Positions 48,037 to 60,080 of a stretch of DNA of 64,000 nucleotides are shown here, in pieces (within the stretch, counting starts at the first letter, position 1; each line of letters starts with the position of its first letter). Source of the stretch: Gigaspora rosea (lineage: Eukaryota > Glomeromycota > Glomeromycetes > Diversisporales > Gigasporaceae); contig QKWP01000229.1 in assembly GCA_003550325.1 (NCBI GenBank), positions 297,967 through 361,966 of the forward strand, written 5' to 3'. The translations under genes and the position numbers were made by a program. Under the pieces are notes generated by a model. The model saw only the letters and a program-made list of their open reading frames with translations, was not told the origin of the DNA and did not search any database.

Positions 48037-48479
48037 TTTAAGGATAGGGTGTACAAATTTTTAATTTCATATAAAATCGATTGTAGATTAACTTTGTGTA
48101 ACCAATTTATATGATATCATATGATTTACATGTAAACATCATATGTTCTGACCAATCAATTCTTTGTACAACCTACAAAAATCATATAGCGTCCTACAAA
48201 AATTTAATTATATGCAATGATATTGTGCAACTTCATTATTATAAACAAACTATTTAAAACTACCTATTATATAAATTTTATACAAATTGGTCAAGATCTT
48301 AAAAAAATTTATCAGATGCATTTTTTTATTTACTATATAAAATTCCAATATACCATGTAGATTATATGAAAAATGATCTATGTTCACCCTACCCTCAATA
48401 TAATGGTTTAATTTTTTTTTATTCAAGTACGAAAAATCTTTGGATTGAGTATTGTTAACAATAGAAGTTTACACATTTA

Positions 48480-48640
48480 TGCTCATAACTCTTGATCCAA
48501 GAAAGCTACCGTTATGAAATACTACCATTGGAATCAGCTCGACGAGACGGTTCGAATGAGCACAAAATCATGTGATTCTGATCACAGGATCCCAAGATCA
48601 GATGACATTTGAGCTATAACCAATAAACTGACCATGTGAC
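48480..48640 (+). repeat. Dispersed repeat, copy 1
   Basis: ttgatccaagaaagct, ccattggaatcagctcgacg and atcatgtgattctgatcaca recur at 63770-63900 in the same order and orientation. Confidence 0.75.
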
Positions 48641-48815
48641 CTCAATTCTATTGGTGTCTAGTGCCGATCAATTTTCTACGATTTCTACTATATCTACTAG
48701 ATCTATCATTTCTACAAGAACTACAAGATCTAATATTTCTTTTATATCTATTATATCTTTAATATATAGTATATCTAGCATATCTATTATATCTACTATA
48801 TTTATGTAATGTTAC

Positions 48816-49020
48816 AAAAACGCGCTATATGTAGTATTTATTATTGATATTATAATCTTTATTATTATTATTTATACATGTAATTTTCTATAAAAGCACT
48901 GTCTTTTGTCCTTAGGACAAGACAAGTGTCTTCATACACTTAAACTGAAATAAAGATACAATTCTTGGTATCTTCATATACCATTAATTGTTTGCCTCTT
49001 AGCCTTACACATAAATCACT
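48816..49020 (+). promoter_or_regulatory. LTR-like fragment with TATA and poly-A signal
   Basis: ctataaaagcactg (48890) is followed ~60 bp later by aataaag and then a T-rich, CA-containing segment. This U3-R-U5-like order suggests an LTR remnant, but inverted ends and a target duplication were not found. Pyrimidine-rich tctactatatctac-type repeats precede it (48670-48800). Confidence 0.3.
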
Positions 49021-49151
49021 ACAAAACCTCTTTGTTAAGTCCCTGTTTGGACGCCATAAACTGTAAAAGCTGTAAACTTATAGTCTCCATACTATAACCA
49101 GCAGTCTCCAGAAGTTCTGGAAGAGGTGAACTTTTCGGGTTGACAGTATTT

Positions 49152-49815
49152 ATTAAGTTCGTTCGTATATCTTCATAATGAAGTAATTATAAATAATATT
49201 ATAGCAATATTAATATAATATTTTAATTAATTTTATTCAGTTCGGAAAAACTTCAGATCAAGTAATTATTAAGTTTGTCGTATATCTTTCTAATTATCTT
49301 TTACCTAAATATATTATAGTATTATACTACGTATATAATGCATACAACATTAAAATTTTAACTAAATACAGAAAGAAGATCAAAGGAACATGCATTAAAA
49401 TGCATATAATGCTTAAGTATGAAAGAAAATCAAAGAACAATACTGAACTCTGATAATCATGTGACAATCAGATTAGTGCATTGTCCAAGTAATAAGCACA
49501 TTATTTTAATGTAACCATTATTTATTTAATAATATTTAAGTGATATTAATTTAATATATATATAATGTTCAATTTTCTATTCGAGTACAAAAGATTTTCA
49601 AGGAATAAAGCAGAATATATGATAATTTGGTTATTGATAATTTCTTTCGCATATCTTCCTAATAAATTTATTTTTAAATAACATTATGTATTATATTTTA
49701 ATTTATTTTTATTCAAGTACATAAAAACTTCAGATCGAGTAATTATTAAGTTTGTTCATATATTTTTCTATTAAAGTAATTATTTATAATATTATAATGA
49801 TATTAATATAATATA
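49152..49815 (+). repeat. AT-rich repeat with an inserted copy of the MULE-target repeat
   Basis: attattaagttygttcgtat-type modules followed by aatattatagcaatattaat occur at 49152-49225 and 49741-49815. The 49285-49650 segment is the repeat that elsewhere (42490-42778 plus 47311-47465) hosts the MULE. It is bounded by atatctttctaat and atatcttcctaat, a possible direct duplication. Confidence 0.6.
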
Positions 49816-50060
49816 TGCAGCTTTATTTATAAATTTTAATTCAGTATAGGAGATATAAGATGATAATACAGATAATAGAAGATAATTACCATGTAGCTAT
49901 CAAACTTATAAAAAGGATGGTATCCTTCCTAGAAAATTTCGTTGTCAATTTCAATTCAATATCATATCCAAAATTACTTTTCGCAACTAAATCAATTCTC
50001 TTTCACCTTTTTTTTACCTTAAAATTTTTTTCTTATTAATTTTTTCAATTTCTATATACA

Positions 50061-50460
50061 ATGGAAAAAGAAAAGCTACTTCTCAAGGCTGAAAGCTGCA
50101 AGATGTCGAAAAAGAGAGCACGCAAATATAAGAAACAAAAATATAAGATTTTGGTAAGCCAATATAATAATTTATTAATAACAATTAATTATTAAATTTA
50201 TATTTTTAGTAGACGCAAAGGTAATCACTACAGTGATTGCAGAAGCAATCGCTACTGTTCAAGGCAAGAGGAATAGGAGGCAAATAGAACCAGAACTACC
50301 AAAAAGCTCTAGCTCTAGTAGTGCAGGCACTACTAGTAGCGATGATGAGAAAGGAAGATCAAGGAAAGGAAGTATTATAGCAGAAGCAGTAGTCATTCCA
50401 GCAGCAGCAGCAGTAGCAGTAACAGTAGCAGCAGTAGCCCTATAACAAATTGCAGCACGG
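50061..50460 (+). pseudogene. Lys/Arg-rich plus Ser-rich coding relic, unknown family
   Basis: ATG at 50061 opens MEKEKLLLKAESCKMSKKRA and continues to a consensus donor (TTG|gtaagcc, 50154). An acceptor (tatttttag) is at 50209, but a phase-0 join gives an immediate TAG, so the frame is broken. The next segment reads in one frame as AKVITTVIAEAIATVQGKRN...PKSSSSSSAGTTSSDDEKGR and in another as a Ser-rich SSSHSSSSSSSNSSSSSP stretch over a (gca)n/(agc)n tract at 50393-50437. This looks like a degenerate RS/Ser-rich protein. See 54510-55215 for a possible continuation. Confidence 0.4.
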
Positions 50461-51087
50461 AATGATACTGCAATACACGAAAAAATTTGGATATGGAACC
50501 CCATGAATCTGCACATAAATCTATATGAGACAATATATGAAAAAGCACGTTTAAAGCACGTAAAAAGGCGCAGATTCCATGCAACAGTGCATGTACTAAT
50601 ATGAATTTTATGTGTTTTCGCGTGCATTGTCTCATGCATATTTACGTATAGGTAATATATAATAGCATATATCCATACATAACACATAATAACATATATC
50701 CATATATACATTTATACATATTATTTTATTATTAACTAAATATTATAATTTTATTACTAAATTTTTTTAATCTTTATTAATTAAATTTTATAGTTTATTA
50801 AGGGCCTTTACATATATTACCTAATATTTTAGGGGTGGAGGGTCAGCTGAGATTTTAGGTTAAACAATCTAGAATACTAGCCAATCAAAATCAAGAATTA
50901 TTTAACTATAATTATAAAAAAATTTGAGATAAATATACTTTTTTGTGTAACAAAATCGAGCATTTTGATTGGTCTTAGGTGGGGGTCTGGTCTTTTAGTA
51001 AATGGATATTAGATAATATATGTCATGGCCCTAACTATATTCTATTAATTTTATTATTTTATTATTGATTAAATTTATAATACAAAT
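50460..51087. other. AT-rich stretch
   Basis: atatccatac/ataacacataat repeats at 50660-50720; nothing else is recognised. Confidence 0.35.
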
Positions 51088-52657
51088 TAGTGATACAGGT
51101 TAACTCTGGCCCAATGACTGGGTCGATAAGCAGGTCGACCCTCAGCCAGTGTTTAAAATTCAGATCTAAATCTATATGCACAGCGTGCAAGAATTGGAAA
51201 GGTTTTAAGTGCACAAACAACCAACCTGTTGCACATGTGTGCATGTAAAAAAAAATTTTTCATGCACATATATTTTTATCACACATGTCCTCATAATATT
51301 TGTTGCCATGAAATGCGAATTCACTTTTTAATTATATTATTAATATTGAAGGAGTAAAATCTATTTCAAGTACACTTTGTAAAATACTACAAATACATCT
51401 TTGAATCTTAGTAGTAATATGATTTCTGATAAAGGTGCAAAAATATTTGCTGATTCGCTTTGTAAAAATACCTTTTTGACTTATTTAAATCTTAATGGAA
51501 TCAAATTGGTTTTGAAGGTTTAAATACATTAACGAAGGTCCTTGGCAAAAATTTGACTCTTACCCATTTGGATATTTATTTTGATTGTTGCATGCAAATA
51601 TTCTATAATTACATTATCGTAATGGTTTGTCATAAATTATTACTACATTTTTGAGACTTTCTTAAAATGAATTAAAAAAATAAATCATTATTCTTACCAA
51701 CTAGAATTTCATATGATCATACTTATTTTATAATAGAATGGCCTCAATTCAGCATCAACTCCAATAATTAAAATAAAAATGATCTGTAATATTATATTTA
51801 GTATGTTCCTGGTTTTAGCATGACTGCATCGCACAGCTACCCTAATTCATTTCTGTCTACTTACAAACATTTACTATAATTATTCATATATTACTGTATT
51901 ATTTATAGTAATAGCGATAGTAATTGCTTAAATTAGAAAAGTAGTAGATTTGCAAATTACAAATTATTATCATTATAACTAATATTGTTAATATATATTA
52001 TTAATATATTTTGTGCATTTAAATTTAAAGTTCTCTCTTGCATATAATTTTTTGTGCATAAAAATTTAAAAAAATTTTTTGTTGCACAAAACTTTTTGTG
52101 CATTTTTTTTATAAAATTTTAGATGCACATATGTGCACTTAACTTGTTAAAATTTTATGGGCATTAAAATATATATGTGCACATGTGCATCGTGTGCATA
52201 CCAATTTTAAACACTGCCCTCAGCCTGCACCTTTGTGGTCTGGGCCGGCTAATAAAAGAAGTGTTGGAATCTTTTCTCTTCTAAACTTATTTTCAGGCTA
52301 GAAATTGAATAAAAATTAGCTAGTCATTTATAATAATTTAAGAGAAGTTGGCTTATTTAGGTGATAAATTGGCAAATGGCAAATAATATAAGGATCAGAA
52401 ATGTTCAGTGGCATAGACAATCAATCAACATAAAATACTAACGTGCCGAAAGTTTCTCAAGGACAAAAAAAATAATAATTAATATTAATAGAGTTTGGCA
52501 AGAAACTATCTGATGGGCTTTTCATGTTTAATATAAATATGTCAACTGATTTTGCTCAGAAAAAAATTACACTAGCAAAAGGTCGACCCGGTCAACCGGC
52601 CTGAGCTTTTTTAGGATCGACCCCAGCCTATGACTTTTTCATCGACCCGTATTACTA
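51088..52657. mobile_element. GC-ended TIR element, second copy, split by a hAT-type element
   Basis: The reverse complement of this segment matches the 22470-22979 element end to end: tagtgatacaggttaac at the left, cgacccgtattacta at the right, with GC-rich subterminal cggtcaaccggcctgag. It is interrupted by the 51147-52216 insertion plus its 8-bp duplication; without these it is about 490 bp, close to the 510 bp of the first copy. Confidence 0.75.
51139..52224. mobile_element. Non-autonomous hAT-type element, 1,070 bp, with perfect 8-bp target duplication
   Basis: The body 51147-52216 has termini CAGTGTTTAAAATT and AATTTTAAACACTG, a perfect 14-bp inverted repeat. It is flanked by CCCTCAGC at 51139-51146 and 52217-52224. 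Subterminal gtgcac/tgcatgtgtgc words are shared with the 306-bp element at 13687. No transposase is visible; the interior is AT-rich with a short LNLNGIKLVLKV-like frame that I cannot assign. Confidence 0.85.
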
Positions 52658-52799
52658 ATATGAATACTTTAATTTAATAATTTACATGCCAAAGAAGAAA
52701 ATAGTTTTAATTACTAAAAATATTTTAAAAGTAACCTAGCAACTAATAATATTGAAAAAAAAGAAAAGTAAAGCAATAGTATCAAAATAAAAGGTTCAA

Positions 52800-53250
52800 A
52801 AAAAAAATCGAAGTGTCTACTCTAGCAATAACTCCAATAATAACAACTCCAAATGTGGCAACTCTAATGGCAGTAACTCAAGAGAGATACTAAAATGTAA
52901 TAATATTCTGAAAGTAAATAAAAATTGAAAAAAATAATAGTCAGAAAAAAAGCTTTAATACCTCAAAAATGATAAAAAAACATATACCAAAAATGATAGT
53001 GATTCCAAAAGAGCAACTTGCAAAGCAATACCTCCAAAGAATAATTTCAAAAGCAATGACAATAACTAAAAAAAAATATATGAAAATTAGTGAGTTGTAA
53101 AAAAAAAATTATAAAAATAAAATAAAATAAATAAGTAAATATTTATTTACTTACAAATCAAATGTAATTTGTGTGCATCAAAGTACAGAAATTATTATTG
53201 TTAAATGCAAAATAAAAAACAAAAAAATAAAAAATGCGTGTCAATGCATA
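52800..53250. other. A-rich low-complexity stretch
   Basis: aactccaataataacaactc-type words and long A tracts; no gene. Confidence 0.35.
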
Positions 53251-53254
53251 GAAA

Positions 53255-53771
53255 TTATAGTCATTAAGAATCTTAATGATTATCGCGTTAATGCACGGAA
53301 TTATGATCGTTAAGAATCTTAATGGTCATAAAAATTATCATTAAGAACATTAACGATTGTGCATATTAATGCACAAAAATTGCGATTATTAAGAAATCTT
53401 AACAATATGATTATTAAAAATCTTAACGATATGATCATTAAGAATCTTAACAATATGATCATTAAGAATCTTAATAATATGATCGTTAAGAATCTTAATG
53501 ATATGATCATTAAGAATCTTAATGATATGATCATTAAGATTCTTAACGATATGATCATTAAAAATTACAGAATCTTAATGATATAGTTGTTAAGATTCTT
53601 AATGATATGATTGTTAAGAATCTTAAAGATATGATCATTAAGATTCTTAACAATAAGATCTTTAAAAACAATCATTAAGAATCTTAACGATATAATCATT
53701 AGAATCTTAACGATATGATTATTAAGAATGATCATTAAGAATCTTAATAATATAATCATTAAGAATCTTAT
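53255..53771. repeat. Tandem array of ~24-bp palindromic units
   Basis: Units of the type atgatcattaagaatcttaa with cgat repeat ~20 times with point changes and occasional deletions. GATC and AAGATTCTT/AAGAATCTT centres make the array self-complementary, so ILNDMI/FLMIIS-type repeat frames appear on both strands. Confidence 0.9.
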
Positions 53772-53995
53772 AGCGCTTTGCAAAAAAATGTGACCCTGTG
53801 ATTTCACAGTGATGATGACAAAAAATTTCTGAGATTTTAATTATTATTAATCATAATTTTCAATCAATGACGTCTATATTTTATCTAAAATCTTTTAAAT
53901 TCTTAAAGAATTGAAAAATCCACAAGAATTGGCTGATTTCTCATGATTTACATGATATTATGATCTGCAAAGGTCACACATTTTTGCAAAGTGCA
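53772..53995. mobile_element. MITE inserted between the two palindromic arrays
   Basis: Left end gcgctttgcaaaaaaatgtg, right end cacatttttgcaaagtgc, inverted. The array motif continues on both sides. The target duplication is unclear. Confidence 0.65.
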
Positions 53996-54310
53996 ATAAT
54001 GATATAATCGTTAAGGATGATCATTAAGAATCTTAACAATTGTGCACATCAGCACACGAAAATAATGATCATTAAGAAACTTAACGATTGTGCACTTCAG
54101 TATACAAAATTGTGATCATTAAGGAATCTTAACGATTGTGATAACTGTGACGTCAGTGCACTGAAATTATGATCGTTAAGAATCTTAACAATTGTGCACG
54201 TCATTGCATGAAAATTATAATCGTTAAGAATCTTAACAATTGTGCACGTCAGTGCATGAAAATTATGATCGTTAAGAATCTTAACGATTGTGCACATCAA
54301 TGTACAGAAG
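53996..54310. repeat. Tandem array of ~62-bp units
   Basis: Units end in tgcatgaaaattatgatcgt and contain taagaatcttaacgattgtg, so the 24-bp palindrome of the previous array is extended by a gcacatcagtgcatgaaaat segment. About five copies. Confidence 0.85.
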
Positions 54311-54509
54311 TCACGTGATCATAAAGATTAATACACATCATTATATGGATATAATACTATGCAAGATAGTACGTGAATTTCAATTTTTCATGTGATAACA
54401 TGTATTAAATTTTTTGGATGATCAGTTTCTGTGCAGTTTTCATGCAAAACCCATGCTTACCCGCATACAATTTCATATTTATGCATGCATTTCTGTGTAT
54501 CGAGTTTTC

Positions 54510-55215
54510 ATAGGGCAGTAGTAGCAGTTCTGAGGGTGATCGTCTACTGAGACCACTAACAAGAGAGCAATCATCCCATCTTCGTATAAATATATTATTG
54601 CCTTCTCATATCTTTTATGAATAGATTTACTTATATTTTTAATTTTTATTTTATATTATTTTTTTATGTAGGCCAAAATTAAAATATTGATAGAGAGCAT
54701 AAAGTTGTCATCTCAAAAACCTGATTAGAACAAAAATTGGTCTTCGCAGATGAAGAAGATTCAGAAAAATTTGATCCTGTTTATAATAAAAAATTTGCTC
54801 AGATACAAATAACATTCAGGTGCTATCGAAACTATATTGAAATTACCTTACAAGACACAAAGGCGTACTTTAGCAATAAACTTAAATTTAGGCCTAAAAG
54901 CATACAATCATGCATGCATTGGAAAAACAGTAAGGTGAACGAGATAATAACAAATTTTTCTTTGTTTTATATAAATTTTTTAATTTATCATTTTTATAAA
55001 ATAATTTAGAAAAAAAGAAAGAGGCATAGGTATTATCATTTTTGATAAGTGCTAAAAATAAGGGTGTTGATCGGTATCTACGGAAAGATTTGGAGTAGTT
55101 TATGACAAGTCAAGGCGGAAACACTTATTATTCTGCAGAAGAATGGGTGACAAATAAGGAAGCAACTGAAAGGGACGGGAGGGATAGGCAAAAAATAAAA
55201 AAATTAATATGAGTG
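54510..55215 (+). pseudogene. Coding relics, unknown family
   Basis: Separate open stretches: 54514-54600 reads SSSSEGDRLLRPLTREQSSH with LRINILLPSHIFYE, ending at TAG; an acceptor-like tttttttatgtag (54672) precedes AKIKILIESIKLSSQ; 54830-54930 reads SGAIETILKLPYKTQRRTLA; 55100-55195 reads TSQGGNTYYSAEEWVTNKEA with TERDGRDRQKIKK. They read in one direction with stops and shifts between them, as in an eroded multi-exon gene. They may continue the Ser-rich relic at 50061-50460, separated by the mobile elements and arrays in between. I do not recognise the family. Confidence 0.4.
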
Positions 55216-55473
55216 AAAAAATGGTAGTGTGGACCTCATATAAGTCAAATATATTATAGTAATGCTAAGTTTACAATTAAATTAATAATATATCATCCTA
55301 ATACACCCCTATCTATATCATTCAACTTACACAACTTACTAACAATTTGCTGAAATTTTTGTTCAAATTCTTTTCTAATTCCTATTCGAGCATGTTTTGG
55401 CACATCTTTAATTATCATACACAACTTTGCCTAAATGAATAATTGTTAGCTTGATGAGTAAAATTAAATGAAT

Positions 55474-55713
55474 AATAAATGTTGCAGCTGATGCTGAAAA
55501 CGGCTGATGCTAAAATTTTGACCTAATTTGATATGAAAATTTAAAATTTTTTTGTGGTGATTTTTTCGTTTTTGTCTTATAGGGTTAGAGTGAGCTTTGG
55601 GAGTACATTTGATATTTAAAGAGTATTTGTGGATTTTAGCAGGGCTTATAGTTTCAAATCGAGATCCCAAATTTTAGCATCAGCTGTTTTTAGCATCAGC
55701 TGCGACAATAAAT
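55474..55713. mobile_element. MITE with GTYGCAGCTGATGC ends and AATAAAT duplication
   Basis: The body 55481-55706 has termini gttgcagctgatgctgaaaa...cggctgatgctaaaattttg and tagcatcagctgtttttagc...atcagctgcgac, inverted. AATAAAT flanks both sides (55474-55480, 55707-55713). Each end contains the subrepeat gctgatgctaaaa twice. It lies just beyond the last recognisable GTPase codons. Confidence 0.75.
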
Positions 55714-57929
55714 AATTATATACTTTAAATATTTTAGAATCACTCTTAAGTTGATTAGCGCCTATTTTGAAAGCTTTAAAACGTTGATGGCATTTGTCGG
55801 TTAATATTATATTGATTTTTGAAAAGTATCATATTGCTTAAACTCGCATTTAATAAGATTAAAAGAAGATCTTTAAAATAAGAGGTTTAGCATAATACTC
55901 AATAATTGTTTAGAAATGCTTTAATAACAAAAATAATATCTTCTTGTAGATGACGTTCTACAGTTCCTATTCCTTCAAAATCAAATGCAACATAAATAAT
56001 TTCTTTTGTGATTGCTATTACAGTATATAGTTTATTAGTAATATACATGAAAATGATATGCTTCATAGTTAAATTATTTATATCAAATAATTAAAATAAT
56101 TACTTAACGACATCCATGCACTTTCTGTATATCACTATAATATGTTTAATTTATTTCTAATTTAGTGAAACTTTATTCGGAATAAACTATTATTGGAAAA
56201 AACTAACCATAGCTGATCCATCAAAGTTAGTTCCTACGAGCTTTATTAAAATTTAAATTAATATTAAAAATGGTAAAAAAAACCCCCAAAGACAAATATA
56301 AATAAATAGTACATGATTCATTAAATATGATTTTCCGCAGCTCTGTTCACCCATTGAGGATACTGCTTTGATCTTTCGATTGCCATAATGTTTGAAGATT
56401 TTCTCATACCAACCAAGTAATATTTTGTAGCTAATTTTTTTTGAATAATCATAATCATCTTTATTATGTTCTAAATTGTAAGTTCCAGGCACATCAAGTC
56501 CATTATAAAGTGGAATTAATTTGTTTTCTTTTGCGACTGCTATTTGAATAGGCACTAAACAGCATAGCTATTTTTAAAATTTATAACATTAATAGCTATT
56601 ACAGATAAATGATTGATAAATGTGTAAATATAAGTTTTATAACCTAACCTTAATTATCCATTCACCAAGCAAAAATTTGGATGCATGTTGACTAATTATA
56701 TGACTATCAAATAGATCTTGATAATGTTTAACATTAGTTTTAAATTGACTTAATATAGTAGAGGGCTTTTTAGTCGAAATCTTCACTCTATCTATCATAT
56801 CAATAACATATTTTTCAAAATTTTCTTTATAACTTAGAGCTTGTTTACAATCTAGAAATATAAATAGTTGTGGGCTACATTTTTTCCATCATCAATGCAT
56901 GGACTAATTGGAAACTTTTCATATGTATCAGCATAAATTTCATTAGCCCATTAAGTTTTGACTTAGGCAAAATTTTAAAAGAATGCTACTTATTTTGAAA
57001 ATTTTCAGAAAAACAGCCTTCAACTTTTAAGCGATCGTCAGAAATAATTTCAATAATAAGTTTTTTCTTATTATCAATGATAATGCAATCCCCAATTTCA
57101 AAATCAGACTGAAAATTTGTTTCGTGACCAGCTATTTCTGATTGATTATTATGGCTTTTTAAAGGCATAACATGTTCAAGTGATAATTTGTTAATACTTT
57201 GAAATTGAAATTCCGTTTTATCAGCAGTAATTTTTACCAAAAAAGATTTAAAACACAATTTATTTAAATCAATATAACTTAAATGAACTTGCTTGTCATA
57301 AATATAAGAAAAATGGCAAAATTTTATCTCCTCATTGCTTAATGACAAGTCAATTACTGTAAAAAAAAAGGAAAAATAAGTTAATAATTTTAATGTATTA
57401 AAATTGTTAAATTTAAGAATAAAATTATATCAACCTTTTTGTGCTGATGCTTCAAATTCTGATTCTTCAAAGTTGATTACAAAACAAATATGCGCTTTGC
57501 TATTTAATAACCCTTCATTCGTAAATGCTACAATACATGTGCTATTTGGAGAACTTAATATATTTACCGTGTTAGCTGGAAGATCTAAGGTCTTTAATCG
57601 AAGCTGCTGCATTGTTTTGGTAAAGAAAAATTTCGCCTTTTCATTTTTTTCAATAATGCATAAATTTTCTGTACATTGTATAAAAATTACTTTTAAAATA
57701 TCAGGGGTATAAATATCTTCAAATGGTTTATCAATTCCTGAGTAATATCCAATATCAAATGGGTTTTCATCAAATTTATAAATTGATAGCTAAATAACAT
57801 ATATGAAGTTAATATAATTGCGCCATATTAAATAACAAATTTTTATAAGCGTGCTGACATTTATTACGATATATAATTATGTATCCTTGATCATTTGTAG
57901 GAGAGGGAGTACTCTTATATTAAAGCACT

Positions 57930-58200
57930 GCTTAAGTGTGTCAGGTTTGTGGTACAGCAAAAATTATTTAAAATTTGTTTAGTTAGGTTTAGGATCAGGG
58001 TTAGATGTTAGAGAGGTCATAGATATCGCAAAATTGCCTAATGAAAACTTTTTATTAGAGCACTAAAGGTGTTTCATATACTTGTTTTTGAGAAATAAGC
58101 AATTTTTACAAAACGGTCTTTTTTTTAATTTTCTTTATTATTTTATATTATATCTGATCTTGAAATATGATTCATAGTTCATAAAAACTGCACCACAGAC
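57930..58200 (+). mobile_element. TTAGGG-family MITE in a GTPase intron
   Basis: Ordered landmarks: gttaggtttaggatcagggt, tagatatcgcaaaattgcc, actttttattagagcactaa and atatctgatcttgaaatatg. It lies in the long intron between exons 9 and 10 of the GTPase relic. Confidence 0.6.
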
Positions 58201-60080
58201 CTGTAGTAAAGGATATTTCATAACATACGTCATAGCTTAATAATAAAATGACCTTACTTTAGTAGATTCCGTATTGTAAAATAAAATTAAACCTTGTAGC
58301 TTATTTATATCAATTAATGTGTTTTTTTAAGTCCATTAAAAGTTTTAATTTTTTGAATTCGCTGAATTTGGCCATAAAATAACTCGAGCGAATTGTTAGA
58401 TTATTCCAAATAAAAAGAAAAAAATTTCAACTTTTTAATTGAAAAATCTTTCTGTATGCAAAGTTTGGTTATAAATTAAATAATTAATATATATTGAAAT
58501 TTGTGCAAATACCTAAATATCGATTTTTTGATTTTCATTTTTTTACCCTCAATTTTGTTGTTTCTCTTGGTAATATCAAATTTTACTTACTTAAAAATGT
58601 GTTCATTTGGGTCCAAAGTAAGTTTACGACCATAATAATCGCTCCCTTCGCCTGTAGCTATTTTTGAAGGTTTAAAGTAGAAATATGATTCAGATTTTCA
58701 AATATATTTTGAATATCATCATTATCTGTTTGTATTTCATATATAATAATACTAATAAGTGGAGGTATTTCTCGATAATGTTATACGTTAATTTAAACAC
58801 CTGTTTTACTAATATTTCTATTTTATTGATTTTATTAATAAAGAGAAAAAAAGTTTGTTACTGGTAGTAGGTAGTGATAGTCATTAAAGATGATTTTTTT
58901 TCTCAAATAATGTAATAATTGAAAGTGCCAGGAATCCAACACAATTTGCAAGGAATTCTCGGAATTTTTTAAAAGTAGAAAACTTTTGGATTTCACATTA
59001 TACAAAAATCTTCAATCTAAATGACGAATAAATTAAACTTTAAAATTCTTACCAAAGTTTTTAATTTCAAAACAGTTTGCTCTGTAAATTCAGTAAAATA
59101 TTAATAAATATAATTACTATTATTTAACAAAATAATATCATAAAAATAATTACCCATTATAACTAAAATTTTCCTTAATTTTGTTACAAATTTTGTTAAA
59201 ATAATTTTGCTTGATTTCGTTTATCTTAATATCTAGTTTATTTCAAAGGTCTTTTAATGTTGCCTTATGTTTTCAAGAATCCTTTATTTGCTTGTCTACT
59301 GAAGATAAGAATTCATTTCTCCATTCATTATATTCTTTGCAAAACAATTTAATTATATCTTCTTTGATATCAGGATAATAATTAAATTCTTTATTGGAAA
59401 GATAACCTTGAACAAATTGTTGATCTGATACTTTAGGAATATCAATTTGATCTGAGGTTTTAAAAATTTTTTTAATTGGTTTATAAACAGTAGCAACAAT
59501 AGATGTATTTTCTTTATTTTCAAAGAAACTTCGATGAATTGTATTAATCAATGTTGGTTTTTCTTTATCAGTAAATGATAAAAGCCATTCCTTGTATTCT
59601 TTCAACGTAGAATTTTCTGATTGAGCAATCTCAAAAGAGGTTTGAATTGATAAAAAGTGTTCCTTGTATTCTTTCCACTTTGATGAATTTACATTATTGA
59701 TAGAACTTTCCAATTGAACAATCACATCAGAATAATCTTTTCCAATTCTATCTTTATCTAAAAAAAACATTTTCATTGATTATTAATTAATATTGAGTAA
59801 ATGTTAAAAATTAAAGTTTATTATTTATAATTACCAGTATCTTTCATAGGTATTTCAGAAGTTTTTTCAAATAAACTAAGATAAAATGAAGTAATAATTA
59901 TATTATTTAGCTGTTTTATAGACAATTCTCTAATAATCGCTTTCTCCAAAATCATTTTACACAGTCACTCATCTCATTAACAAGAGATTTGCACCATATA
60001 TCAAAATTATCTTAATGAGCTCATGGCATTCTAGCATCAATTTTGTTCAAACCTGAGTATTTTTTTTTTTAATAAAATTG

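Noticed and set aside
50259..50711. 150-codon minus-strand frame
   Set aside because: It is a shadow of the Ser-rich (gca)n segment on the plus strand and of atatccat repeats.
53319..53807. Repeat proteins (FLMIISLR / NLNDMIIK) on both strands
   Set aside because: The 24-bp palindromic array has a length divisible by three and creates open frames on both strands.
53255..54310. CRISPR array
   Set aside because: Units are contiguous palindromic tandem repeats without unique spacers, in a eukaryotic context.
59240..59276. TGA read as tryptophan (recoding) in the GTPase exon
   Set aside because: The same region also has frameshifts, TAA and TAG stops; the intact TPR gene ends normally. Decay explains the pattern better than a changed code.
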